Of a DNA stretch of 48,268 nt, positions 8,806 through 18,566 are shown piece by piece (within the stretch, counting starts at the first letter, position 1; each line of letters starts with the position of its first letter). Source of the stretch: an uncultured Opitutales bacterium. Its GTDB lineage: Bacteria; Verrucomicrobiota; Verrucomicrobiia; Opitutales; Intestinicryptomonadaceae. Position numbers and translations under genes: made by a program. The stretch lies in assembly GCA_900545715.1 (NCBI GenBank), contig URAJ01000016.1, positions 1 to 48,268 of the forward strand, given 5' to 3'. The notes below the pieces were generated by a model. It was not told where the DNA came from, made no database searches, and saw nothing but the letters and a program-made list of their open reading frames with translations.

Positions 8806-10083
8806 ATGAAAAAGAATCTGCACATTGAAACGCTCGCCGTCCAGGCGGGCTGGGAACCTAAAAACGGAGAGCCGCGCGTTGCGCCAATCGCCCAAAGCAC
8901 AACATTTAAGTACGACACCGCCGAAGAGCTCGCGAAGCTTTTCGACCTTGAAATTTCAGGGCACTTCTATACGCGCCTCTCGAATCCCACCGTGGAGGTT
9001 TTAGAGAAAAAGATGACCGCCCTTGAAGGGGGAGTCGGCGCGATAGCCTGTTCGAGCGGACAAAGCGCAACGTCGATTCTCGTCACAAACCTCTGCGAAG
9101 CCGGAGACCACATAGTTAGCGCAGGCACAATTTACGGCGGAACGAGCAACCTTCTCGGGCACTCTTTTAAGAAACTTGGCATAGAGACCACCTTCGTTGA
9201 CCAAGACGCATCGGAAGATGAAATATTCGCGGCTGTGCGCCCGAATACCAAGCTAATATTCGGAGAAAGCCTGTCAAACCCGAGCGTAAAGGTGCTCGAC
9301 TTTGAAAAGTTTGCGAATGTTGCGCGCCGCGCCGGCATTCCATTCGCCGTTGACAACACTTTCCCAACGCCCTACCTTTGCAGGCCTTTCGATTACGGCG
9401 CAAACATTGTAATACACAGCCTTTCAAAGTACGCCGACGGGCACGCATGCAGCCTCGGAGGCATAGTAATCGACAAGGGCGACTTCGACTATTCAGCGTC
9501 CGACAAATTCCCGGGGCTGACTACGCCCGACGAAAGCTACCATGGGCTCGTTTACACAAAGACTTTCGGGAACCTCGCCTTCATAACAAAGGCGCGCACG
9601 CACGTAATGCGCGATTTCGGAATGATGATGTCGCCGATGAATGCGTGGCTTACGAATATGAATCTGGAAACGCTGCCGCTTAGAATGCAAAAGCACAGCG
9701 AAAACGGCATGAAGCTTGCCGAATACCTTGCCTCGCACCCGAAAGTCGAATGGGTGGAATACCCGGGCTTGAAAAATTCCCCGAGCGCGGGGCTTGCAAA
9801 AAAATACCTGAAAGCATGCGGCGGAGTGATGACGTTCGGGCCGAAGGGCGGAAGAGCCGCCGCGGAAAAACTTTTAAACTCGCTGGAACTCGCGGCGCTT
9901 GTAATACACGTTGCCGACACCCGCACGGGAGTCCTCCACCCGGCGAGCACAACCCACAGGCAGCTTTCCGACGAGGAGCAAAAGGCGACAGGGATACTCC
10001 CCGAACTAATAAGAGTGTCCGTGGGGCTCGAGCACATAGACGACATTATCGCGGATTTCGAGCAGGCCCTTGCAAAAATCTAA
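8806..10083 (+). CDS. metY: O-acetylhomoserine sulfhydrylase MetY
   Basis: MetY is a PLP enzyme that makes homocysteine from O-acetylhomoserine and sulfide. At 425 residues it has the family's usual length. Visible signatures are QSTTFKY, FYTRLSNPTVEVLE, ACSSGQSAT, the insert VSAGTIYGGTSNLL, DNTFPTPYLCRPF, and HSLSKYADGH with the PLP-binding lysine near residue 208. C-terminal VADTRTGVLHPASTTHRQ is typical of MetY rather than MetB. It likely forms a pathway with MetX, encoded 3.6 kb downstream, although ppk and an HtrA-like gene stand between them. The start has a strong Shine-Dalgarno (GAAGGA) within the rluD 3' end. No riboswitch is possible in the 3-base gap before it. Confidence 0.96.
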   Translation: MKKNLHIETLAVQAGWEPKNGEPRVAPIAQSTTFKYDTAEELAKLFDLEISGHFYTRLSNPTVEVLEKKMTALEGGVGAIACSSGQSATSILVTNLCEAGDHIVSAGTIYGGTSNLLGHSFKKLGIETTFVDQDASEDEIFAAVRPNTKLIFGESLSNPSVKVLDFEKFANVARRAGIPFAVDNTFPTPYLCRPFDYGANIVIHSLSKYADGHACSLGGIVIDKGDFDYSASDKFPGLTTPDESYHGLVYTKTFGNLAFITKARTHVMRDFGMMMSPMNAWLTNMNLETLPLRMQKHSENGMKLAEYLASHPKVEWVEYPGLKNSPSAGLAKKYLKACGGVMTFGPKGGRAAAEKLLNSLELAALVIHVADTRTGVLHPASTTHRQLSDEEQKATGILPELIRVSVGLEHIDDIIADFEQALAKI

Positions 10084-10286
10084 CAAATTTGCCTTATATA
10101 ATTGCGGCGGAATGCGGCAGCGTTTGGATTTTTGCACCCTGATTGGCATTTGGCGCCGCAGTTTGCCACAGCGCCGTAAAACTCTAAACGCGTGTTTTTC
10201 CGCAAAGTTGTTTGAACTTACGCCGCGCAAAAAGCGTCTTTATATAAGCCGCCTAATTTGCGCGCGCATACGAGAAGGATTAAAAT

Positions 10287-12383
10287 ATGACATCAGCCCG
10301 ACACCACGAAAATAAATACTTCAATAGGGAGCTTAGCTGGCTCGCCTTCAACAGAAGGGTATTGAATTTGTGCTCAGAGCCGTCGTTCCCCCTGCTTGAA
10401 AGGCTCAGATTCCTCTCGATAGTAAGCAACAATCTCGACGAATTTTTCGAGATACGCGTCGCGGGACTTGAACAGCAGCTTGAATCGGGCGTGCTGGAAG
10501 TGGGGTTCGACGGTCTCGGCCCGCGCGAACAGCTCAGGAGGATAAGCGAAATAACCTCTGCGATGAACGACGACGAATACAGGGTCTGGGCGGACGAAAT
10601 AATGCCCGCCCTTCGCAAGGAGAAAATTTTCTTCAAGACTCCGAAGGAATGTTCCGCGGAAGAGAAGGCGTGGCTAAAAAAATTCTTCGACGACAATATA
10701 TACCCCGCCCTTACGCCGCTTGCCGTCGATCCCGCCCATCCGTTTCCACACTTGCGCAACAAGGGATTGTATGTGCTGCTGCAAATAGCAAACCCGACAA
10801 TTAGGCGCGCGCCGAGCGACATAGCGATAGTCCCGATTCCCCCGATTTTGCCGCGCTTCATAAAAATGGACAATTTCGGCAAAGACGGAGAAATGCGTTT
10901 GGTGTATTTGAGCGACACTATAAAGTATTTTGCGGAGGAGCTTTTCCCGGGATACAAGGTGCGCGGCGGCGCAATATTTAGGATAACGCGCAACTCCGAC
11001 TTATACTTCGACGACGAAGAAACGGAAAATCTGCTTCAAACGATAGAAAACGAGCTTCACAACCGCAGGAAAGGCGCCGCCGTAAGGCTCGAAATAGAAA
11101 GCTGCGTGAGTGAAACCGCCCTGAAAGAGCTCGTGGACGCAATCGACCTCGACGAAAGCTTTGTCTATAAAATCAACGGAAGCCCGCTGAATCTCGCGCG
11201 CCTTGCCGCAGTTTACGACATGATAGAACGGCCCGATTTGAAATTTCCGCCGTTTAAGCCGTTTCTGCCCCACTGCTTCAAGAGCGGCGACGACATATTT
11301 TCCGTAATCCGCGAGCGCGACAGAATGCTCCACCACCCGTACGACAGCTTTAATCCGGTTGAGGATTTTGTGGCTTCCGCCGCGGCGGACCCCAAAGTGC
11401 TGGCGATAAAGATGACGCTCTACCGCACAAGCCGCGGCTCTCCGATAGTAAACTCGCTTAAAAAAGCGGCGGCAAACGGCAAGCAAGTGACGGTGCTGAT
11501 AGAACTAAAAGCGCGCTTCGACGAAGAGAACAACATTCAGTGGGCGCGCGAATTGGAGGAGTGCGGAGTCCACGTTTTATACGGAATCGTAGGCTACAAA
11601 ACACACTGCAAAACATGCCTTGTGGTGAGGAAAGAGGACGACGGAAAATTGAGAAGGTACGCCCATTTGGGAACCGGCAATTACAACTCCAAGACTGCCA
11701 AGTTCTACACCGACATCTCCCTATTCACGGCAAACGCCGAAATAGCCTCGGAAGTGGCGGACTTATTCAATACGCTTACGGGCAAAGTCCTAAATCCCGA
11801 ATTTAAGAAGCTCTGGGTTGCGCCCTTCTGCTTCCATTCAAAATTTATAGAGCTCGTCGAGCGCGAGATAGCCCATGCGAAGGCAGGCAAAAAGGCCCGC
11901 ATAATAATAAAGGTAAACTCGGTAATAGAGCAGTCTTCGATAGACGCCCTCTACCGCGCCTCCAACGCAGGGGTCAAGATAGACATGATTGTCCGCGGAA
12001 TATGCGGGCTTGTTCCGGGAGTAAAAGGCATGAGCGAAAACATAACCGTTCGGAGTATAGTCGGCGTATATCTCGAGCACAGCCGTATATATTACTTCGA
12101 AAACGGCGGGAAGCCGGAAGTCTTTGCCGGAAGCGGAGATATCATGACCCGCAACATGTTCAAGCGCATAGAATGTATATTTCCGATAGAAGATGCCGAT
12201 ATAAAGGCGAGAATCTGCGACGAAATACTCGATTCCATGCTCAAAGACAATAAATTCGCAACATTTTTGCACTCCAACGGCGCCTACTACAAGCGCGAGA
12301 CGCATGCCGACGAGCCACCGTTCTCCTGCCAAGAGCATTTCTGCGAATTGAGCATAATGAGGGAAAACGCCCACACGGTGTAG
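10287..12383 (+). CDS. ppk1: Polyphosphate kinase 1
   Basis: PPK1 reversibly makes inorganic polyphosphate from ATP. This 698-residue protein has the family's four-part order. The N-terminal part (FNRELSWLAFNRRVL, SNNLDEFFEIRVAG) is followed by the head domain (HPFPHLRNKGLYV). The first phospholipase-D-like domain has MTLYRTSRGSPIV, ARFDEENNIQWA, and GYKTHCK with the autophosphorylated His near residue 435, then HLGTGNYN. The second has VRGICGLVPG and LEHSRIYYF with the second catalytic His. GSGDIMTRNMFKRIE follows. A GAAGGA Shine-Dalgarno lies 7 bases before the ATG. The gene stands alone, with about 200 bases upstream and 125 downstream. Partners such as PPX were not seen nearby. Confidence 0.97.
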   Translation: MTSARHHENKYFNRELSWLAFNRRVLNLCSEPSFPLLERLRFLSIVSNNLDEFFEIRVAGLEQQLESGVLEVGFDGLGPREQLRRISEITSAMNDDEYRVWADEIMPALRKEKIFFKTPKECSAEEKAWLKKFFDDNIYPALTPLAVDPAHPFPHLRNKGLYVLLQIANPTIRRAPSDIAIVPIPPILPRFIKMDNFGKDGEMRLVYLSDTIKYFAEELFPGYKVRGGAIFRITRNSDLYFDDEETENLLQTIENELHNRRKGAAVRLEIESCVSETALKELVDAIDLDESFVYKINGSPLNLARLAAVYDMIERPDLKFPPFKPFLPHCFKSGDDIFSVIRERDRMLHHPYDSFNPVEDFVASAAADPKVLAIKMTLYRTSRGSPIVNSLKKAAANGKQVTVLIELKARFDEENNIQWARELEECGVHVLYGIVGYKTHCKTCLVVRKEDDGKLRRYAHLGTGNYNSKTAKFYTDISLFTANAEIASEVADLFNTLTGKVLNPEFKKLWVAPFCFHSKFIELVEREIAHAKAGKKARIIIKVNSVIEQSSIDALYRASNAGVKIDMIVRGICGLVPGVKGMSENITVRSIVGVYLEHSRIYYFENGGKPEVFAGSGDIMTRNMFKRIECIFPIEDADIKARICDEILDSMLKDNKFATFLHSNGAYYKRETHADEPPFSCQEHFCELSIMRENAHTV

Positions 12384-12508
12384 ATTCTTGGGAGCGCGCA
12401 ATATCTCCCGGAAACCGTCGCCGCCGGATTGACGACTGAGCGGAAAAATAGGCGGTCGGGCGCGCCAAGTTTACGCTTGATTACGCCTAAATCGAAGACC
12501 ATTATTAA

Positions 12509-13666
12509 ATGAAACTTTTTATGCGAATATTAAAAACCGCAACGACGCTCATATTGGCCGCCGCGATGTCCGCGGCCGCCGCGGCGCGCGCGGAATCAGG
12601 CTTTGACGCTGCATGCGAGCTTCAAGAAAGCCTATATTCACTTTTTGAGAACAACAAAAACAGCATAGTAAAAGTTTACGCTAAAAAAGAGATTCATTCA
12701 AAAGACTCCGCCGGCAACGAAGCAAAAACAACAATACTCGATGTAGGTTCCGGGTTCATAGCAAGCAAAACCGGCGCCGTAATGACGAGCGCATTCATAA
12801 CAAGGGGCGCACAAAAGCTTTGGATAGAATACAACGGCCGCCTTCTTGACGCCGAAAATGTGGGATTCGACCCCATAACGACAGTGTCTGTAATAAAGAT
12901 AGCAGGCAATTTCAAGTCGGCGGATCTGCCCGTGGTTTTGATGGACTCCGCCGCCGAGCCTGTAAAGCCGGCTACTGTGCTTGTTTCAATCTCCCATGAA
13001 ATGGGGTTTGCAGCCTCTCCGCGCATGGGAATGGCGACCGGGCAAAACATAGAATTTGGCGGAAGGTTTCTTCCGACAGTGTACGTCAGAACAAACATAC
13101 CTGCGCCGCGGGGAAGCACAGGAGGGGCGGTTTTTACACTCGACGGCAAATTCGCCGGAATGATAGTAGCCTCCCTCCCTGAAATAGGCGGAAGCTTTAT
13201 ACTGCCCGCGCGCGCCGCAGCCAAAATACGCGACGACATAATGATTTGCGGAGAGCCGATATACAGCTGGTTCGGGCTTTTGGCAAAAGACGTCCCGGAC
13301 CCGGCGAACGGCACAAAAGTCGTCGTGGAATTTGTCGCCGAAAACGCGCCCGCAAAAAAGGCGGGATTTATGGTTGGCGACGAAATTATCGAGATAAATT
13401 CCAAAAAGGTATCAAACAATACAGAGTTGCGCGCACAGACATTCTTCATACGCCCGTCGGAAACAGCAGTGTTTAAAGTGTTGAGAAACGGCAAAAGCGT
13501 AAGGTTAGAGCTCGTCACCGAACGCATGGCCAGCGACATAATAAAATCCGCCGAAGCAAACATAGCCCCCGCCCCCCCGCAGGAATCGGAGCGCGCGCAG
13601 CCGCAGGCCTCCGCCGCTAAGGAAAAAAGCGCAAGCCAAGTCAAAGACGCCCAAGAAGAAAAATGA
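12509..13666 (+). CDS. HtrA/DegP-like pseudoprotease with PDZ domain
   Basis: This exported 385-residue protein has a trypsin-like HtrA fold and a PDZ domain, but its catalytic triad is missing. A signal peptide (ATTLILAAAMSAAAAARA) is followed by the protease-like domain (residues ~35-245) and a PDZ domain (~260-350, EFVAENAPAKKAGFMVGDEI, VLRNGKSVRLELV). Set against HtrA, the His motif TNxHV is TSAFI (Phe96), the Asp motif DPxTDLAV is DPITTVSV (Thr125), and the Ser motif GNSGG is GSTGG (Thr204). It should not cleave peptides by the standard mechanism; a peptide-binding, chaperone or regulatory role is inference. Its last bases overlap the metX start by 4 (ATGA), giving translational coupling. 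The C-terminus is a low-complexity Ala/Gln/Lys tail. Confidence 0.88.
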   Translation: MKLFMRILKTATTLILAAAMSAAAAARAESGFDAACELQESLYSLFENNKNSIVKVYAKKEIHSKDSAGNEAKTTILDVGSGFIASKTGAVMTSAFITRGAQKLWIEYNGRLLDAENVGFDPITTVSVIKIAGNFKSADLPVVLMDSAAEPVKPATVLVSISHEMGFAASPRMGMATGQNIEFGGRFLPTVYVRTNIPAPRGSTGGAVFTLDGKFAGMIVASLPEIGGSFILPARAAAKIRDDIMICGEPIYSWFGLLAKDVPDPANGTKVVVEFVAENAPAKKAGFMVGDEIIEINSKKVSNNTELRAQTFFIRPSETAVFKVLRNGKSVRLELVTERMASDIIKSAEANIAPAPPQESERAQPQASAAKEKSASQVKDAQEEK

Positions 13667-14814
13667 ACGATTCGAGCGATTTCATATTTCCCTCCGACGA
13701 CTACCAGGGAGAGGTAGGATTAGTCGCCTACTCGGATTTCAAGTGCGAAGAACCGCTTGATTTTGAACTTGGCGGGCACCTTGACTCGTTTAACGTACGC
13801 TACGAAACTTACGGGCGCTTAAACGACGAAAAATCCAACGCGATACTCGTATGCCACGCCCTCACCGGCGACCACCACTGCGCGGGAGTCTATTCATTAA
13901 GCGACAGGAAATCGGGCTGGTGGAACAATATAATCGGGCCCTCCAAGCCGCTCGACACAAACAAATACTACATAATATGCGCCAACTGCATAGGCGGCTG
14001 CCGCGGCACGACGGGGCCGTCCTCAATAAACCCAAAGACCGGCGAGCGCTACAATTTGTCCTTTCCCGCTGTGACAATACGCGATATTGTCGCAGTGCAG
14101 ATGAGGCTCGTTGACTATCTCGGGATAGAAAAATTGATGATGGCCATAGGAGGCTCAATGGGCGGAATGCAAGTCTTGCAGCTTGCAATAGACTATCCTG
14201 ACAGGGTCGAGCGGATATGCGCGCTCGCGACAACATCGCGAATCAACGCGCAGGCGATCGCCTTCAACGAAGTCGGCAGGTCGGCGATAATGCAGGATCC
14301 GGTGTGGAACGGCGGCAATTATGCGCTCGACAGAACCCCGAGCGTGGGGCTTAGCATAGCCAGAATGATGGCGCACATAACATACCTATCCGACAAGGGT
14401 CTGGAGGGCAAATTCGGCCGCGAGCACAAGGCTGCCTTTGCAAATTCAGGCATATTTAAGCCGTCGTTTGAGATTGAAAATTATCTGCACCACCAAGGGC
14501 AGTCTTTCGTGAACCGCTTTGACGCGAACACGTATCTTTATTTCACCCGTGCTCTCGATCTGTTCGACCTGCGTGCTTACGGCGGGGGAACGCTTGAGGG
14601 GGCTTTCGCCGGAGTCAAGGCAAAGACGCTCGTCGTGGGGTTTACGTCAGATTGGCTGTTCCCGCCCGAGCAAAACAGGGAAATAGTACGCGCGCTCCTG
14701 CGCCTGCACAAGACGGCTTCTTACGCCGAAGTAAAGAGCGATTTGGGGCATGACTCCTTCCTGATACACTCTCCCAAACTTTATAAACTCGTCGAATTTT
14801 TCCTCGACGCCTAA
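13663..14814 (+). CDS. metX: Homoserine O-acetyltransferase MetX
   Basis: MetX transfers acetyl from acetyl-CoA to homoserine, the first dedicated step of methionine synthesis. It is an alpha/beta-hydrolase of 383 residues. Signatures are VCHALTGDHHCAG, ANCIGGCRGTTGPSS, GGSMGGMQVLQLA with the nucleophile Ser, RINAQAIAFNEVGR, GFTSDWLFPPEQ with the catalytic Asp, and GHDSFL with the His. The start overlaps the stop of the HtrA-like gene by 4 bases. metW follows 5 bases after the stop, a widely conserved metX-metW order. Acetyl versus succinyl specificity is inferred from the partner MetY, which uses O-acetylhomoserine. Confidence 0.96.
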   Translation: MNDSSDFIFPSDDYQGEVGLVAYSDFKCEEPLDFELGGHLDSFNVRYETYGRLNDEKSNAILVCHALTGDHHCAGVYSLSDRKSGWWNNIIGPSKPLDTNKYYIICANCIGGCRGTTGPSSINPKTGERYNLSFPAVTIRDIVAVQMRLVDYLGIEKLMMAIGGSMGGMQVLQLAIDYPDRVERICALATTSRINAQAIAFNEVGRSAIMQDPVWNGGNYALDRTPSVGLSIARMMAHITYLSDKGLEGKFGREHKAAFANSGIFKPSFEIENYLHHQGQSFVNRFDANTYLYFTRALDLFDLRAYGGGTLEGAFAGVKAKTLVVGFTSDWLFPPEQNREIVRALLRLHKTASYAEVKSDLGHDSFLIHSPKLYKLVEFFLDA

Positions 14815-14819
14815 ACGAT

Positions 14820-15443
14820 ATGCCGGAAGACAAGACAAAATCGAGCCTGAAAAAGAAAATCGAACTCAAAGCGATAAGCGAGTGGGTGTCGAGGGGCGAA
14901 AGCGTGCTGGATCTCGGCTGCGGACGCGGAATACTGCTTGCGGAGCTCGTAAGGCTGAAAGACGTGTATGCGGTGGGAGTGGACATGGACTTTGAAAAAA
15001 TCTCGCACTGCATAAAACGCGGAGTCAACGCCTACCACGGAGATATTATGGAGCTGTTGCGCTCATTCGGCGACAACTCGTTCGACTGGATAGTGTGTTC
15101 GCGGACTCTACCGGAGCTTGAAAACGCTGGGGAAGTCGTATTTGAATCGCTGAGGGTCGCGAGGAGGGTCGCGGTGGGCTTTGTAAACTACGGCTACTGG
15201 CAAAACAGGCTCTCAATCGCCCTCACCGGAAGAAGAATTGTGAACGAAGTTTATCCGGAACCCTGGGAAAGTTCCAGGCCAACGAATCAAATTTCTGTAA
15301 ATTCCTTTAAGGAATTCTGCTCTAAAAACGATATAAGAATACATAGGCGCCATTTTTTGCGCGCCGACTGGGAAACACCGTGCGCGTTTATGCCGAATTT
15401 AATGTCGGGATACGCGATTTTTGAAATTTCAAAAGACAAATAG
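14820..15443 (+). CDS. metW: MetW methyltransferase-like protein
   Basis: MetW (207 residues) is a SAM-methyltransferase-fold protein regularly encoded beside MetX and reported as its partner in some bacteria. Motif I is VLDLGCGRG near residue 30, followed by YAVGVDMDFEKI and DWIVCSRTLPELENAGEVVFE, and then the MetW-specific GFVNYGYWQNRLSI and YPEPWESSRPTNQ blocks. The gene starts 5 bases after metX and ends 2 bases before clpP, so all three probably share an mRNA with the HtrA-like gene. The family assignment is secure; its biochemical role here is inferred. Confidence 0.94.
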   Translation: MPEDKTKSSLKKKIELKAISEWVSRGESVLDLGCGRGILLAELVRLKDVYAVGVDMDFEKISHCIKRGVNAYHGDIMELLRSFGDNSFDWIVCSRTLPELENAGEVVFESLRVARRVAVGFVNYGYWQNRLSIALTGRRIVNEVYPEPWESSRPTNQISVNSFKEFCSKNDIRIHRRHFLRADWETPCAFMPNLMSGYAIFEISKDK

Positions 15444-15445
15444 AT

Positions 15446-16030
15446 ATGAACGAAGAATGCGAAAATAAAAAGGACAACAAGGCACCAATCTCGAACGAGA
15501 TAGCCAAGAGATTTCTCGACGACCGCAAAATTTTTCTCTGGGACGCCATAACCGACGAAACCGCGGCGGCCGCCGTAGCCAAGCTGCTGTATCTCGATAT
15601 GCTCGACCACGAAAAGGAAATAACTTTTTACATGAGCACTCCCGGTGGCTCTATAAGCGCAGGAATGTCCATATACGACACAATGAAGCTTATAAAAGCT
15701 CCTGTAAAAGTCGTAGTCACGGGGATAGCGATGAGCATGGGGTCGATACTTCTAAGCGCCGCGCCGAAAGGCAAGAGGTTTCTATTCCCGAGCGCGAGAG
15801 TTATGATACACCAGCCCCTGATAATGGGCGAAATGACGGGCACTGCCGTGGATATGCACATTCAGGCGATGGAGCTTGAGCGCATGAGGCAGGAGTTAAA
15901 TAAAATACTTTCAGACGCCTCCGGACAGCCGATAGAAAAAATCGCGGCCGACACCGACAGGGATTTCTTCATGACCGCGCAGCAGGCGATAGATTACGGC
16001 CTCGCCGACGCCATAGTCACCGAGATTTAA
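15446..16030 (+). CDS. clpP: ATP-dependent Clp protease proteolytic subunit
   Basis: ClpP is the serine-protease barrel of the ClpXP/ClpAP complexes in the cytoplasm. The 194-residue sequence shows FYMSTPGGSISAGMSIYDTM, the active-site segment GIAMSMGSILLSAA with Ser at about 97, RVMIHQPL with His at about 122, and DTDRDFFMTAQQAIDYGLAD with the catalytic Asp and the handle helix. ClpX, which often follows clpP, is not downstream; a strong terminator is (16152-16191). The gene starts 2 bases after metW, an unusual clpP context. The variant GIAMSMGS in place of the common GQAASMGA suggests one of several paralogues, which the window cannot confirm. Confidence 0.95.
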   Translation: MNEECENKKDNKAPISNEIAKRFLDDRKIFLWDAITDETAAAAVAKLLYLDMLDHEKEITFYMSTPGGSISAGMSIYDTMKLIKAPVKVVVTGIAMSMGSILLSAAPKGKRFLFPSARVMIHQPLIMGEMTGTAVDMHIQAMELERMRQELNKILSDASGQPIEKIAADTDRDFFMTAQQAIDYGLADAIVTEI

Positions 16031-16375
16031 AACGCCGCAACACTGCCGATTTTGCACTCTGGAAATTTAAAGTCTGCAAACGCAGGCACAAACTCCAAAT
16101 GCAAGGCAGTTTGGCAGAAAAAAAGTCGGTTTTATTTTATTCCAAAATTAGAAAAATAGCCCGCCGTACAAACGGTGGGCTATTTTTTTTTGAAGAATAC
16201 TTAAATATTGACGGAAAATTTTAAGATAAGCGCAGCCGCACAGGGGATTGCGGAATCTAATTTTTTAGCGCGCGGCAAAGTAATTATTTGTAAATAAAGG
16301 CAAAGATATTTTAGTCTTAAAAAGCTGTTTTAGACGCGCACTCAACCGCGCGCATATTTTGAACAAATAGGAATT
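16031..16375. other. Intergenic region after clpP
   Basis: This 345-base region holds the terminator at 16152-16191 and the upstream region of the disrupted Tat-leader gene. It is AT-rich after 16200, and no other feature was recognised. Confidence 0.55.
16152..16191 (+). terminator. Strong rho-independent terminator after clpP
   Basis: AGCCCGCCGT and ACGGTGGGCT pair around a 4-base loop (ACAA), with one G-T pair, and are followed by 8-9 T (16182-16191). The flanking A-run makes it likely to work in both directions. It closes the metX-metW-clpP transcript. Confidence 0.9.
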
Positions 16376-18267
16376 ATGGATAGAAGAGGATTTTTTAAGA
16401 CGGCCTTGGCCGCGTCGGCCGTTGCTGCAACATTAAAGCTCCGCGCGCAAACAGGCGTAAAAGATCCCCTGCGCGCGCTCGCGGACAACCTTTTGGCGGA
16501 TTGATGCAACGGGCTTAGAAATCTGCAAATAAAAAGCGGGCCAAAGGAGCGGCTCGGCGGGATAAAGTGCCCCGCATGCGACTTCATACACGGAAGAATC
16601 GGCGACGCCGTATATCCTTTTCTATGCGTTGCCAAGCGCCGCAAAGATTCCGATATGCTCGACTCCGGAATAATGCTCTACGACTGGATGGAAAACAACG
16701 TTTCCCAATCGGACGGCTCATGGATAAACGATTTTTCAAACCCGTGGAAGGGCACGAGCGTATTTGGGGCAATATCGCTCGGGGAAGGCATTAAAAATTG
16801 CGGCGGAATACTCGAAAGCAAAGACCTTAAAAGAATGAGGGAAAGGCTCAGAAAAGCCGCAAACTTTATAGATTCCTTCATAAAGTTCGGAAAAAGCGAC
16901 GTAAAATTCGCGGGCCCAAACATAAACTATCTGGCGGCAGCCGCGCACGCGCTTGCTATATCCGGAGAAGTACTGGACGAGCCCAAATTCACAGAGCGCG
17001 CAAAATATTTCGGCAAAGGCTCGATAAAATACATCACAGAAAAAGACTTTCTAATATACGGCGAGACCCAGCCAACCGGGCTCACAAGCCCCAACGGCTG
17101 CAAGGGGGTAGATTTGGGATACAATGTCGAGGAGACAATACCGTCGCTTGTCGGATACGCCCTCGTAACAGGCGACAAAGAAGCGCTCGACATAATGGAA
17201 AAGACCATGAAAGTCCACATAGAATTTATGCTCCCCGACGGCGCATGGGACAACAGCTGGGGCACGCGCAATTTTAAGTGGACTTATTGGGGCAGCCGGA
17301 CTTCGGACGGATGCCAGGCGGGCTTTGCGGCGCTCGCAGACAGGGATTCAAGATTTTACACGGCGGCTCTTAAAAACCTCGAGCTTCTAAGCGCATGCAC
17401 GCACGGCGGGCTCCTCTACGGAGGCCCGCACTTCCGCTCCCACGGACAGCCTCCGTGCATTCACCATACTTTGCTCACGTCAAGCCGCTCGCGGCGCTTC
17501 TCGACTCCGACGCGGAAGCTCCGCAATCCCCCGCAAAACTTCCCAGGGAAAGCGCATACGGGGTAAAATACTTTGGGGATATCCGCACTTATCTCGCGAC
17601 AAAAGGGGCGTATCGCGCGACAGTCACAGGCTACGACACAGAGTATTACGATTTGCGAAACGGGCATGCCACAGGGGGCGCCCTGTCTATGCTTTGGCAC
17701 GAAAAGGCGGGGCCGATATTTACGGCGGGAATGACGGAGTACGCTGTGATAGAAAAGCCGAATATGCAGTCGGACAAAGGGCTTGACACAATGCCGCTCG
17801 CCCCGCGCGTCGAGCTCGAATTTGGAGGGATAAAGTACAGGAATGTAAACGACCTTAGCGCAAGCCTTTCCCATAGCGAATCCGGCGGAGTCTCGGTGTT
17901 TGAAGCCATATCGGTCCTACGCGACGCCGACCAAAAGGCTCCGGCGTCGGGAGAAGCCAAATGCCGCGCGGTATATGAAATATCGGCTGGCTCTACAGTG
18001 TTAAAATATTCGTCCGAATCCGAACTTTGTAAATCGGCTAAAATATTTTTTCCGCTAATATCCGAATCAGAAGAAAAATTCTCGCTTCTATCCCCAAAAA
18101 TCGCGGAGCTTAAAAAGAAGAACTGTACGGTGAGAATAACCTCCGACAAGCCGATAAAAGTTCTCCCAACAAAATCGGGAAGAATATTCAACTTTGTTCC
18201 TGGTTTTGAAGCGGTGCCGCTATACATTGAGGGCTGCAACGCAGAAATAAAAGTTGAAGTGGTTTAA
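16376..18267 (+). pseudogene. Disrupted Tat-secreted protein, possible alpha-toroid carbohydrate enzyme
   Basis: One reading frame can be followed through two breaks. The start is a twin-arginine leader (MDRRGFFKTALAASAVAA). At 16502-16504 an in-frame TGA interrupts LLAD / CNGLRNLQIKSG, after which the same frame continues through CPACDFIHGR, AVYPFLCVAK, WMENNVSQSDGSWINDF, WKGTSVFGAISLGEG and HGQPPCIHHT. Near 17472 one base is missing: the frame moves on and the protein resumes as FAHVKPLAALLDSD to the stop at 18267. The reconstructed length is about 630 residues. Helical, Trp/Tyr-rich segments resemble alpha-toroid glycoside hydrolases or lyases, a weak inference. Two independent breaks favour a decaying gene, although assembly errors remain possible. 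Confidence 0.7.
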
Positions 18268-18384
18268 TTGGAGCGCGCATTTACATATGCCCAAGGCCGA
18301 TACATTATGCGCGCCAGGACAACCCGCAATCCATAACCCTCGGAAGTTTTTTATTAGCGAATAATACGGTCGCAAATAGTTATA

Positions 18385-18410
18385 TTTTTATGCGAAGGCA
18401 TAAAAATTTT
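18385..18410 (+). terminator. Possible terminator hairpin
   Basis: TTTTTATGC and GCATAAAAA pair perfectly around a GAAG tetraloop and are followed by TTTT. The stem is AT-rich and lies about 120 bases after the disrupted gene, so it may act as a weak bidirectional terminator. Confidence 0.4.
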
Positions 18411-18566
18411 ATCCAAGGATTTGGGAATTGCGTCTGCGAAACGCAACTGCAATATTCCGAATAAAAAATTGCGGCGAATTTTTCGCTTCAAGCCAATGCG
18501 CCTTTTATTAGCTTACTTTTTTTGCGAAGCTCTTTTTTTAATTATAGAAATTTTACGCGCCGACTC

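Noticed and set aside
12694..13644. A 316-codon minus-strand frame opposite the HtrA-like gene
   Set aside because: The plus strand encodes a signal peptide, protease-like domain and PDZ domain in order; the minus frame is a shadow.
16502..16504. Selenocysteine at the in-frame TGA
   Set aside because: No convincing SECIS-like hairpin follows the TGA, and the gene has a second lesion. A nonsense mutation is simpler.
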